Assembly (NCBI RefSeq): GCF_005871085.1
Contig: NZ_VAUP01000015.1
Coordinates: forward strand, 1 to 64,000
Length of the DNA: 64,000 nt
Origin: Xanthobacter autotrophicus
GTDB taxonomy: Bacteria > Pseudomonadota > Alphaproteobacteria > Rhizobiales > Xanthobacteraceae
Direction of reading: 5' to 3'
Shown piece after piece: positions 56,411 to 64,000 of this stretch (position 1 is the first letter of the stretch; each line of letters starts with the position of its first letter). Under the pieces are notes generated by a model. The model saw nothing but the letters and a program-made list of their open reading frames with translations. It did not search any database and was not told where the DNA came from. Made by a program: the position numbers and the translations under genes.

Positions 56411-57343
56411 ATGATCGTGCGGCCGCGGCCGGGTTTGCTCCGGCTGTTCTTCATCCTGCGGGGGTCGGTGCTCCAGCGCATCTTCCCGCAGGTGCTGGTG
56501 GTGATGGCCCTTTCCACCGTCGTGGTGCTGGCCCATCGCACCGATCCCGGCCGCATCCCGAGTTTCGACGGGGCGCCGTTCGCGTTGCTGGGCATTGCCC
56601 TTTCGGTGTTCCTCGGCTTCTCCAACAATGCCTGCTACGACCGCTGGTGGGAGGCCCGCAAGGCCTGGGGCCAGCTCGTCGCCATGGCGCGGGACCTGGT
56701 GCGCCAGACCCTGATTCTCGAACATCGCGGGCCGGCCGCGGCGGCGGGCCGGCGGCGGCTGGTGGATCTGGCCATCGCCTTCCCCCACGCCCTCGTCGTG
56801 CATCTGCGCGAGGGGGCTTCCCCGGTGGACCTCGGGCGCGTCCTGCCGGCGGGCATGGAGCGCGAAACCCTGCCGGGCGTTCCAGACAAGTTCCTGCCCG
56901 ATCGCATCCTGCGCGGCATGGGCGCCGTGCTCGCCACCCTGCGGAGCGCGGGGCACCTCTCCGACATGGAGTTCGTCATGATCGACGGCGTGCTCGGCCG
57001 CATGACGGAGACGCTCACTGCCTGCTAGCGCATCAAGACAACGCCGGTGCCGTTCGGCTACGCGCTGCTGTTGCACCGCACGGCCTATCTGTTCTGCTTT
57101 CTGCTGCCGTTCGGATTCGCCGACGTGCTGGGCTGGGGCACGCCGCTGGCGGCGGCGCTGGTGGCCTACACCTTCTTCGGCCTCGATGCCCTGGGCGGCG
57201 AACTGGAGGAGCCCTTCGGCACGCTGCCCAACGACCTGCCCATCGCGGCGCTGGCCACCGCCATCGAGATCATCCTGCGCGAGGGCATGGGCGAGCGCGA
57301 CCTTCCCGTCGCGCTGGAACCCGTGGACTTCATGCTGCTCTAG
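56411..57343 (+). pseudogene. Bestrophin/YneE-like membrane protein with in-frame amber codon
   Basis: A reading frame of 310 codons resembling the bestrophin-like YneE/UPF0187 anion channels: LLRLFFILRGSVLQRIFPQV, GFSNNACYDRWWEARKAWGQ, LTAC, then GYALLLHRTAYLFCFLLPFG, TFFGLDALGGELEEPFG and LPNDLPIAAL. A TAG at 57026-57028 interrupts it after LTAC, where family members usually have glutamate (CERIK); the frame continues with RIKTTPVPF. A single G-to-T change from GAG would explain it. As read, the product is a 205-residue fragment lacking the last pore helices. Start at 56411; other starts are less likely. Confidence 0.8.
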
Positions 57344-57423
57344 AGGTCGATGCGAGGTCCAGGGGACCTTCGGCGCCGTCCCCGCGTTGTCCTTGTCGCA
57401 GAGCAATGCGCAAGGAGACCGCC

Positions 57424-57618
57424 ATGCAGGACCCGGCCGAAATGAAGCAGGAGCGCGAATACCACCAGCCCGACGGGCGCACGGCGGACGGGGCCGCGGT
57501 GAAACCCGCCGTCCAGGCCCGGCAAGGCTTTTTGTCCGGGCGCATCCTGACCGTGCTGACCGTCAGCCTCGTGCTGGTGGTGATCGCCTTTGCCGTGACC
57601 TATATGGGCGCGGTGTGA
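57424..57618 (+). CDS. Small single-pass membrane protein
   Basis: A 64-residue protein: a charged N-terminal half (MQDPAEMKQEREYHQPDGRT) and one C-terminal membrane helix (ILTVLTVSLVLVVIAFAVTY). AAGGAGA precedes the ATG at the right distance, which supports translation. No family recognised. Tail-anchored topology with the charged part in the cytoplasm is likely. Confidence 0.65.
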   Translation: MQDPAEMKQEREYHQPDGRTADGAAVKPAVQARQGFLSGRILTVLTVSLVLVVIAFAVTYMGAV

Positions 57619-57634
57619 GGCAGGTGATGCCGCG

Positions 57635-58492
57635 TCACACCGGGATGTTGTCGATGAGCCGCGTCTCGCCGAGCCAGGCCGCCGCCAAAAGGCGGATGGG
57701 CTCGCGGCCGGCCTCCGGCCCTTCCTTCAGGGGCGCGAGGGTGTCGGCGTTGCGGGCGGCCACATAATCCACCTTCAGCCCCAGCGCCTCGATCATGCCG
57801 CGCGCCACGCTCACCGCCGCCTGCGGCGCGGTGCCGGTGCGGATCGCGTCGGCGGCGCGGGTGAGGGCGGTGTAGATCACCGGGGCGATGGTGCGCTGTT
57901 CCTCGTCCAGATAGGCGTTGCGGGAGGAGAGGGCGAGGCCGTCCTCCTCGCGGATGGTGGGCAGGCCCACCACCTCGACACCCAGGTCCAGGTCCCGCGA
58001 CAGGCGGGTCACCACCTTGAGCTGCTGGTAGTCCTTCTCGCCGAACATGGCGTAGTCCGGCGCGCACTGGATGAACAGCTTGCCCACCACGGTGGCGACG
58101 CCGCCAAAGAAATGCGGGCGGAAATCCGTCTCCAGCCCTTCCGAGGGGCCGCCCACCGCAATGCGGGTGACGAAGCCCGCCGGATACATTTCGGTGGGCG
58201 TCGGCGCATAGACGAGGTCAACGCCCACGTCCGCCAGCTTGTAGAGGTCGGCTTCCAGCGTGCGGGGATACTGCGAGAAATCCTCGTGCGGGGCGAACTG
58301 GGTGGGGTTCACGAAGATGGACACCACGGTGCGCTGCGCCAGCTCGCGTGCCTTTTCCGCCAGCGCCATGTGGCCGGCGTGCAGCGCGCCCATGGTGGGC
58401 ACCAGCGCCACTCGCGCGCCTTCCGCGCGGAAGCTCGCCACCTGCGCCCTGAGGTCGCGCACGCGCCCCACCACCTTCGGCAATGTCGCCAT
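57635..58492 (-). CDS. panC: Pantothenate synthetase (pantoate-beta-alanine ligase)
   Basis: A 285-residue enzyme that joins pantoate and beta-alanine with ATP to form pantothenate, the precursor of coenzyme A. Motifs: VPTMGALHAGHMALAEKARE (HIGH-like ATP site), SIFVNPTQFAPHEDFSQYPR, FGGVATVVGKLF, MFGEKDYQQL and REEDGLALSSRNAYL. The length is typical. panB is not adjacent. Convergent with the small membrane protein gene. Confidence 0.96.
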   Translation of the reverse strand: MATLPKVVGRVRDLRAQVASFRAEGARVALVPTMGALHAGHMALAEKARELAQRTVVSIFVNPTQFAPHEDFSQYPRTLEADLYKLADVGVDLVYAPTPTEMYPAGFVTRIAVGGPSEGLETDFRPHFFGGVATVVGKLFIQCAPDYAMFGEKDYQQLKVVTRLSRDLDLGVEVVGLPTIREEDGLALSSRNAYLDEEQRTIAPVIYTALTRAADAIRTGTAPQAAVSVARGMIEALGLKVDYVAARNADTLAPLKEGPEAGREPIRLLAAAWLGETRLIDNIPV

Positions 58493-58662
58493 GATCCCAG
58501 CCCTCTCCTGCCGCCCGCCGGAACACGCGTTCAGGCCGGCAGCGCCGGGAGGAGATAGGGCGTCGGTGTCCGCTCATCAACCGCTGAGTTGGCGTTTCCG
58601 TGCAGGACCCCGCCCCTTGGTTCGGCGGGCAGGCCGGCTTATGTGTGGACCAAGAGGCCCTG

Positions 58663-59397
58663 ATGGCGAAGACCGACGACAAGAACGCGCGCCTGCCCAA
58701 GGCGCAGGACACGGCCAATCCGGTGGTTTCCGGCGCCGACGACGTGGCGCGCTTTCTGGCCGCCGCGCGGGCCATGCCCCCGGCGCGGCCGGCGGACGGG
58801 CGCGGGCGCCTCGCCTTCGCCCTCGATGCCACCGGCTCGCGCCAGCCCACCTGGACGCTCGCCTGCGACATCCAGGCCGACATGTTCGCCTCGGCCGCCG
58901 CCCACGGCGGGCTGGACATGCAGATCGTCTATTACCGGGGGCAGGGGGAATGCCGGGCCTCGCCCTTCGTGAAGGATGCGGCCACGCTCGGCGCCCTCAT
59001 GCGCCGTATCGCCTGCCAGGGCGGACTCACCCAGATCCATCGCGTGCTCGCCCACCTGTCGCGGGAGGCGGAGCGCTCCGGCCTCAAGGCGGCGGTGTTC
59101 GTCGGCGACGCCATGGAGGAGGATGCCGCCCGGCTCTTCGAGGCGGCGGGCCAACTGGCCCTGCGCGGGGTGCGGCTGTTCATGTTCCAGGAGGGGCGCG
59201 ACAGCCGGGTGGAGGAGGTGTTCCGCACCCTGGCGGATGTCACCTCCGGCGCCTATTGCCGGTTCGACGCCCACGCCCCTGATGAATTGCGCCAGCTTCT
59301 CTCCGCCGTGGCGGCCTATGCGGCGGGCGGTCGGCTCGCCCTCGCCAACCGGCACGATGCCGGGGCGCGCCTGCTCATCGCCGCACTCGGCCGCTGA
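58663..59397 (+). CDS. VWA-like domain protein
   Basis: A 244-residue cytoplasmic protein with a von Willebrand A-like fold: LAFALDATGSRQPTW resembles the MIDAS region DxTxS in a relaxed form, followed by LDMQIVYYRGQGECRAS and KAAVFVGDAMEEDA. The ATG at 58663 has AAGAGG upstream; an in-frame start at 58600 has none. It lies 62 bases before the J-domain gene in the same direction. A similar pair, VWA-like plus J-domain protein, suggests a joint role that is unknown. Confidence 0.75.
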   Translation: MAKTDDKNARLPKAQDTANPVVSGADDVARFLAAARAMPPARPADGRGRLAFALDATGSRQPTWTLACDIQADMFASAAAHGGLDMQIVYYRGQGECRASPFVKDAATLGALMRRIACQGGLTQIHRVLAHLSREAERSGLKAAVFVGDAMEEDAARLFEAAGQLALRGVRLFMFQEGRDSRVEEVFRTLADVTSGAYCRFDAHAPDELRQLLSAVAAYAAGGRLALANRHDAGARLLIAALGR

Positions 59398-59459
59398 GGC
59401 GGATGTGGGAACACCCTGCGCCCAAGCCTTGAAATCGCTCGACCTGTGAGGTGGTTTTC

Positions 59460-60188
59460 GTGATCAGCCTGATTGCCGGTGCCCTTCTGCTGATCATCGG
59501 CCTCTATGGCCTCAAGGTCTGGACCAAGGCCGACCCCAAGGTGCTGATGGCCATCCTCATGCGCTCGCTGGCCTATGCGGCCCTGCTGGGTGCGGCGGGG
59601 GCGCTGGCGACGGGGCGGTTCGGGGCGGCAATCCCGCTGGCGGCGGTGGGCATCGGCCTGCTGGGCCGGCTTGATCCGCAAGGGGTAGGCGGCTGGCTCG
59701 GCAACCTGTTCCGCAAGCGCGGCGCGCCGCAGGTCTCGAAGGTGCGCACCCAGTTGCTGGAGATGGAGCTGGATCTGGCCAGCGGCGAGATGAAGGGCGT
59801 CGTCGTTTCCGGCCCCAATGCGGGCACCAGGCTCGATGCGCTGGATGTGCCGGCGCTCCTCGCCCTGCGCCGCATCTGCGATGCGCAGTCCCTGTCCTTA
59901 CTCGAAGCTTATCTCGACCGCCGGGCGCCCGCCTGGCGTGAGCACGCACAGGCGGATGCGGGTGGCGGGAATATGGGCGCGGGTGAGCGCGTCCGCGCGG
60001 GCAGCGACGCGATGGCCGAAGAGGAAGCCTATGAGATCCTTGGCCTTCAGCCGGGTGCGGACGCCGAGGCCGTCCGCGCGGCGCACCGCGCCCTCATGAA
60101 GAAGCTCCACCCCGACCTGGGCGGATCCAGCTATCTGGCTGCGAGGATCAATCGCGCCAAGGACGTGATCTTGCGCAAGCATGGCTGA
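59460..60188 (+). CDS. Membrane-anchored J-domain protein
   Basis: A 242-residue protein with two or three membrane segments near the N-terminus (VISLIAGALLLIIGLYGLKV and the alanine-rich stretch around residues 35-65) and a C-terminal J domain with the HPD tripeptide in MKKLHPDLGGSSYLAARINR. It probably recruits DnaK at the inner membrane, like the Tim14/DjlA-type group. The GTG at 59460 has GAGGTGG five bases upstream; a GTG at 59451 is in frame. It converges on the carboxypeptidase gene. Confidence 0.85.
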   Translation: MISLIAGALLLIIGLYGLKVWTKADPKVLMAILMRSLAYAALLGAAGALATGRFGAAIPLAAVGIGLLGRLDPQGVGGWLGNLFRKRGAPQVSKVRTQLLEMELDLASGEMKGVVVSGPNAGTRLDALDVPALLALRRICDAQSLSLLEAYLDRRAPAWREHAQADAGGGNMGAGERVRAGSDAMAEEEAYEILGLQPGADAEAVRAAHRALMKKLHPDLGGSSYLAARINRAKDVILRKHG

Positions 60189-60203
60189 GTCCCGTGCATG
60201 ACT

Positions 60204-62174
60204 TCAATTCTTGAACGTCATACAGTCGAAGTCATTACGCTTGAGTAAACGGCAGGCTTCGCGGGCGCTCTTTTCGTCCAGCCCGGCGAAGCGGGCGCGG
60301 TAGAGGTCGGACGAACCCTTGGTCACCTTTTCCGTGTAGGGATCGGCGCTGCCGAGGACCGACTTGGCGCGGGCCTTGGCGGCATCAAGCTTGGCCTTGG
60401 CCTCGCGCTCGCCGCCGAAGGCGCCGATCTGGATCTGCCAGCCGGAATGGGAGGAGGCCGGAACCGGGGACTTCGCCGGAGCGGGCTTCGCCGCCGGCTC
60501 GGGGGCGGCCACCGGGCCGAGGGAGGCGGTGCGCACCGGCCGCGCCGGGGCGGCGGCTGCAGGCTGGGGCGCGCTCTGGGTGCGCTGGGTGGCCTTCATG
60601 GCCTGGGCATAGGCGTCGTCCGGCTCCATGGCGGCGATGCGGGCGGCGCGCAGGGCCTGTTCGGAGGCGCCGCTGGCCACCGCGGAGGTGAGGCGCGAGG
60701 TGTCCTTGCCGGCGGGTGCGGTCGCCTGCTGGAGAGACGCCGTCTGAACCGGAGCGGTCTGGGCCTGAGCGGTCTGGGCCGGAGCCTGCCGCGCATGGCC
60801 CTGGGCCACGGCCTGAACCGCGGAGGCGGCGGGAGAGAGGGTGGAGCTGGAGGGGCCGAGATAGCCGAGCACGCCGGCCGGGGCGGCAAAGCTCGCCGGG
60901 GAGGGAGCAACTGCTGTGGTCGTGGCTGCCGCCTGAACCGGCCGCTGCACCGCCACGGTCTTCACCGCCACCGGGCGGATGGGTTCGGCGGAGCCGGGCT
61001 TCACCGGCTGGGCGGCGCTCTGCTGGCTCGCGCTCTGGCGGCTGGAGGAGGGGATGGAGGCGGTGGTCGCCGGCTCGGCGGCGGCGATCTGCACGGCGGC
61101 GGGCTTGGGCAGCGGGGCGACGGCGTGAGGCGTGTCCTCGTCGCGCTGGGCCACCACCGGGATGGGCGCGGCAAACGGGCGGTTCACGGGAATGGCGGCC
61201 TCGGCCACCTCGGTGACCTTGGGCGCGATCCGCCCGCCGGCATAGGCGACGTTGATGTTCTGCGAGATGAGGTTGGTCATGCGCGCGTCACGCGATCCGC
61301 CGCTGGAGCCGCCGAGCACGACGCCCACCAGATAGCGCCCGTCGCGCTTCACCGAGGTGACGAGATTGAAGCCCGAGGCCTGGGTGTAGCCGGTCTTGAT
61401 GCCGTCCACGCCCTCGATCCGGCCCAGCAGGCGGTTGTGATTGCCGATGGCCTGCCCGCGATAATAGAAGGTGCGGGTGGCGAAGTACTTGTACTGCTTT
61501 GGGAAACGGTCCTGCACCGCGCGGCCGAGGACGGAGAGGTCGCGCGCGGTGGTCACCTGATTTGGGTTGGGCAGGCCGGAGGCGTTGCGAAACACGGTGC
61601 GGCTCATGCCCAGCGCGCGGGCCTTGCGCGTCATCATTTCCGCGAACTCGGATTCCGAGCCGCCGAGGTTTTCCGCGATCACCACCGCCACGTCGTTGGC
61701 CGAGCGCGTCACCAGCGCCTTGATGGCGTCTTCCACCTCGATGGTGGAGCCTGGCCGCACCCCGAGCTTGGAGGGCTGCTGCGAGGCAGCCTTGGCCGAA
61801 ACCTGCAGGTTGCTGTCGAGCTTGAGGTTTCCCGCCTCCAGCTGCTCGAACAGGAGGTACAGGGTCATGATTTTGGTGACTGAGGCAGGATGTCGCAGGG
61901 CGTCCGCATTGTCCTCGTAGAGCGTCTTGCCGGTATTCGCGTCCACGATGATGGCGGAGGAGCCATAGCGCCAGCGGCTGGCGTCGTCGGTATTCTGGGC
62001 GGTTGCGAGTTGCTTGGAGCGCGGCTTGGAGCGCTCCTTGGATCGTTCGACCTGGGACTTCTTGCGGGGCTTCGCCTCAGCCACCGTCGCGGTCAGGGTG
62101 AATGCCGCAAGCACCGCAAAAGCAAGGGCTTTCGTGGTGAAGGAGAGGCCGGGCGACGATCTACGCATGCACAT
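60204..62174 (-). CDS. D-alanyl-D-alanine carboxypeptidase with SPOR domain
   Basis: A 656-residue periplasmic penicillin-binding protein of peptidase family S11. A signal peptide (KALAFAVLAAFTLTATVAEA) is followed by a basic stretch, then SxxK in ALRHPASVTKIMTLYLLFEQ, SxN in VTRSANDVAVVIAE and KTG in GVDGIKTGYTQASGFNLVTS. A long Ala/Pro-rich linker (about residues 340-580) leads to a C-terminal SPOR domain (GWQIQIGAFGGEREAKAKLD), which targets denuded septal peptidoglycan. It trims D-Ala from stem peptides. Start at the ATG at 62174 (MCMRRSS); longer open frames upstream are not coding. Confidence 0.92.
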   Translation of the reverse strand: MCMRRSSPGLSFTTKALAFAVLAAFTLTATVAEAKPRKKSQVERSKERSKPRSKQLATAQNTDDASRWRYGSSAIIVDANTGKTLYEDNADALRHPASVTKIMTLYLLFEQLEAGNLKLDSNLQVSAKAASQQPSKLGVRPGSTIEVEDAIKALVTRSANDVAVVIAENLGGSESEFAEMMTRKARALGMSRTVFRNASGLPNPNQVTTARDLSVLGRAVQDRFPKQYKYFATRTFYYRGQAIGNHNRLLGRIEGVDGIKTGYTQASGFNLVTSVKRDGRYLVGVVLGGSSGGSRDARMTNLISQNINVAYAGGRIAPKVTEVAEAAIPVNRPFAAPIPVVAQRDEDTPHAVAPLPKPAAVQIAAAEPATTASIPSSSRQSASQQSAAQPVKPGSAEPIRPVAVKTVAVQRPVQAAATTTAVAPSPASFAAPAGVLGYLGPSSSTLSPAASAVQAVAQGHARQAPAQTAQAQTAPVQTASLQQATAPAGKDTSRLTSAVASGASEQALRAARIAAMEPDDAYAQAMKATQRTQSAPQPAAAAPARPVRTASLGPVAAPEPAAKPAPAKSPVPASSHSGWQIQIGAFGGEREAKAKLDAAKARAKSVLGSADPYTEKVTKGSSDLYRARFAGLDEKSAREACRLLKRNDFDCMTFKN

Positions 62175-62338
62175 TTGTCCCGTGTCATTGGTCGCAAACC
62201 TGAACCAGTACCCGCGCCCGTTGTGACCCGGAGCCTTGCCAAAGGCTTTTGCGTCGCACCGAGGGTTGGAGGAAGCGACCAAGTGCTGAGCGTAAAAACG
62301 CGGAGTTACCAAGGCGTAAACCTGGCAGCGCTGCCATA

Positions 62339-62388
62339 TTGTGCGCTGCACAAAAACCGCTTGACGACCGTGCTGCAGTGCATAATAT
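62339..62388 (+). promoter_or_regulatory. Promoter region of the phasin gene with a palindrome
   Basis: A perfect inverted repeat TTGTGC-GCT-GCACAA occupies 62339-62353. Just downstream TTGACG (62361-62366) and TAATAT (62383-62388) with a 16-bp spacer form a plausible promoter. A repressor such as PhaR, which controls phasin genes in related bacteria, would be a natural candidate binder; the assignment is inference. Confidence 0.5.
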
Positions 62389-62459
62389 TCACAACCGAGC
62401 GGAGGCAATAACCACTCTGCGCGGGGCCGGCCCATTTGCCGGCAAAAAGGGGACTCCCA

Positions 62460-62804
62460 ATGGTTCAAACTCCTGAAGAGCTGCAGAAGATCAGCAAGGA
62501 CAACATCGAATCCGCCATGAAGAGCTTCGGCACGCTGTCCAAGAGCGCCCAGGCGATCGCGGTGGAAATCGCCGACTACACCAAGACCTCCTTCGAGCAG
62601 GGCACCGCTGCCCTCGAGAAGCTGCTCGGCGCCAAGACCCTTGAGCAGGCCATCGAGATCCAGCAGACCTACCTGAAGTCGGCCTACGAGGGCGCCGTCG
62701 CCCAGGCCACCAAGCTCGGCGAGCTCTACACCGAGCTGGCGAAGGAAACCTACAAGCCCTTCGAGTCGACCCTCGGCAAGACCGGCTTCAAGTTCCCCAG
62801 CTGA
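62460..62804 (+). CDS. Phasin family protein
   Basis: A 114-residue amphipathic helical protein of the phasin group that coats polyhydroxyalkanoate granules: KISKDNIESAMKSFGTLSKS, FEQGTAALEKLLGAKTLEQA and YEGAVAQATKLGELYTELAK. The length is normal for alphaproteobacterial phasins. AGGGGA precedes the ATG. A monocistronic unit between the carboxypeptidase gene and clpS. Confidence 0.93.
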   Translation: MVQTPEELQKISKDNIESAMKSFGTLSKSAQAIAVEIADYTKTSFEQGTAALEKLLGAKTLEQAIEIQQTYLKSAYEGAVAQATKLGELYTELAKETYKPFESTLGKTGFKFPS

Positions 62805-62970
62805 GCTGACATTTCTCCCGCAACGGGCATCGCGCCGGGAGGCTGTTTTCGCGTCCATCCGGCGTGCCGGCTCCCTTGGGAGTCGATCGTAAGTGCATCA
62901 AGCGTAGGTGCGTAATGCGTTCAGCGTAAGCGTTCGGTTGCGTAAGTTGCGTTCAGAAGCGTTGCGTCAC

Positions 62971-62995
62971 AAGGCCCGGCCCAGCGCCGGGCCTT
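62971..62995. terminator. Hairpin downstream of the phasin gene
   Basis: AAGGCCCGGC at 62971-62980 pairs perfectly with GCCGGGCCTT at 62986-62995 around CCAGC. It lies 167 bases after the phasin stop and before the clpS promoter region. No long T-run follows, so it may act as a terminator or an RNA-stabilising stem. Confidence 0.55.
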
Positions 62996-63180
62996 AGTCG
63001 TTCTGGCGGTCCGCAAGGGCCTTTGTGCTGCCGCGGCCGGTGCGGATGCGGCACGCTGTGGCCCCGGATTCCGCGACGGCACTGGCGAAGACGCGCCGCT
63101 CTTCCTATTATTCTCCTCATTGAGGGAGCTGCGCCAAACTCCGCGCGACGGCCGGAGCAGCGGAACAGGGCGCGACGGAC

Positions 63181-63555
63181 ATGATGGATATTTCACATTC
63201 CACTTTTCAGATGCCGGCCCTGGCCGGCCCCGACACGCCACCCCGCAGGGGCGGCGATGGTCCCGGCACGGCGGTCATTTCCCGCACCAAGCCGCAGACC
63301 AAGCGGCCCTCGCTCTACCGCGTGCTGCTGCTGAACGACGACTACACGCCCATGGAATTCGTGGTGCATGTGCTGGAGCGGTTCTTCAACAAGGACCGCG
63401 AGCAGGCCAACACCATCATGCTCCATGTGCATCATCACGGCGTGGGGGAGTGCGGCGTTTTCACCTATGAGGTCGCCGAGACCAAGGTGACTCAGGTGAT
63501 GGATTTCGCCCGCAAGCACCAGCATCCTCTCCAGTGCGTGATGGAGAAGAAATAA
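63181..63555 (+). CDS. clpS: ATP-dependent Clp protease adaptor ClpS
   Basis: A 124-residue adaptor that delivers N-degron substrates to ClpAP. The core shows [20 protein letters not shown] (Asn and Asp substrate pocket), [20 protein letters not shown] and [20 protein letters not shown]. The N-terminal 35 residues are variable, as usual. It lies upstream of clpA, the standard order. Confidence 0.96.
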   Translation: MMDISHSTFQMPALAGPDTPPRRGGDGPGTAVISRTKPQTKRPSLYRVLLLNDDYTPMEFVVHVLERFFNKDREQANTIMLHVHHHGVGECGVFTYEVAETKVTQVMDFARKHQHPLQCVMEKK

Positions 63556-63791
63556 GCCGGCTCACGCCCTTCGCGAAAAAACCTGATGGATGAAATCTGG
63601 GTCGTTAAGGCCCGGAATGCGAGGCGCTGTCTTGTGCTCGGCATGGATGACAGGCTAAGGGAAGCGTTTTTCCATCGCAGGAGGGGCTTGCGCACTGCGG
63701 CATCCGGTACGAAGTTTGTGTGAATGGTGCACGCGCTCCCCAAGCTGGCGGGGTTTCCAAGGGCCGGGAGCGATGCGCGGAAGAGGTGTCG

Positions 63792-64000
63792 ATGCCCACA
63801 TTCTCACGCAGCCTCGAACAGTCGCTCCATCGCGCTCTGGCCCTCGCCAACGAACGCCACCACGAGTACGCGACCCTCGAGCATCTGCTTCTCTCCCTGG
63901 TGGACGATCAGGACGCCGCGGCCGTCATGCGGGCCTGCAACGTCGACATGGAGAAGCTCCGTCGCAATCTCATCGAATACGTGGACACGGAACTGGAGAA
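63792..64000 (+). CDS. clpA: ATP-dependent Clp protease ATP-binding subunit ClpA (5' part)
   Basis: The gene starts at an ATG with GAAGAGG upstream and runs off the window. The visible 69 codons begin MPTFSRSLEQSLHRALALAN, then HHEYATLEHLLLSLVDDQDA and AVMRACNVDMEKLRRNLIEY, which is the Clp N-terminal repeat domain that contacts ClpS. No Walker motifs are within the window. The unfoldase works with ClpP; the gene follows clpS, as in most alphaproteobacteria. Confidence 0.95.
   Translation, partial: MPTFSRSLEQSLHRALALANERHHEYATLEHLLLSLVDDQDAAAVMRACNVDMEKLRRNLIEYVDTELE

Overview
The window looks like chromosomal DNA of a high-GC alphaproteobacterium in the order Hyphomicrobiales. The phasin-clpS-clpA order, the aapJQMP transporter, the Irr-type box at hemP and the egtBD pair suggest Xanthobacteraceae (Xanthobacter, Azorhizobium or Ancylobacter relatives). 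The family assignment is inference; no marker gene in the window decides it.

Two regions meet at an initiator tRNA gene at 24629-24705. Positions 1 to about 24630 are a mosaic genomic island. Its left part (84-7670, minus strand) is a block usually carried by integrative conjugative elements: DUF736 (broken by a small inverted-repeat insertion), a small membrane protein, a DUF2493/SLOG protein, a Toprim protein, a large ParB-like protein and a DUF932 protein. The parB and DUF932 genes share a structured 5' leader. An IS5/IS427 element follows, then a lead/cadmium/zinc resistance cluster (lspA, P-type ATPase, lone HMA protein, divergent pbrR/cadR-type regulator with a clear operator). Next is an IS1182-family element into which an IS66-family element has inserted with a perfect 8-bp target duplication.

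At 16600-22418 lies the most interesting locus: a tightly coupled minus-strand operon, vapB-vapC-sir2-herA-HEPN-like. It resembles the SIR2-HerA antiphage pair with an upstream toxin-antitoxin module and a downstream protein carrying an RNxxxH motif. An IS630-family element has split sir2, and removing it on paper restores the reading frame exactly. The island ends with a large serine recombinase whose reading frame runs through the tRNA terminator and into the tRNA-fMet gene. A degenerate second copy of the tRNA 3' end and a second terminator-like hairpin lie inside the recombinase gene.

From 24706 onward the content is ordinary chromosome: alpha/beta hydrolase, trmJ, icd, a cyclic-nucleotide-type K+ channel and a Kef-type antiporter, nitronate monooxygenase with divergent LysR, egtBD, an NhaP2-like antiporter, an aminotransferase, an RND efflux pair, a four-gene lipid A/glycan modification operon, hemP with an iron-control element, aapJQMP, metC, a bestrophin-like gene with an in-frame amber codon, panC, a VWA-like protein, a J-domain protein, a D,D-carboxypeptidase with SPOR domain, phasin, clpS and the start of clpA, which runs off the right edge.
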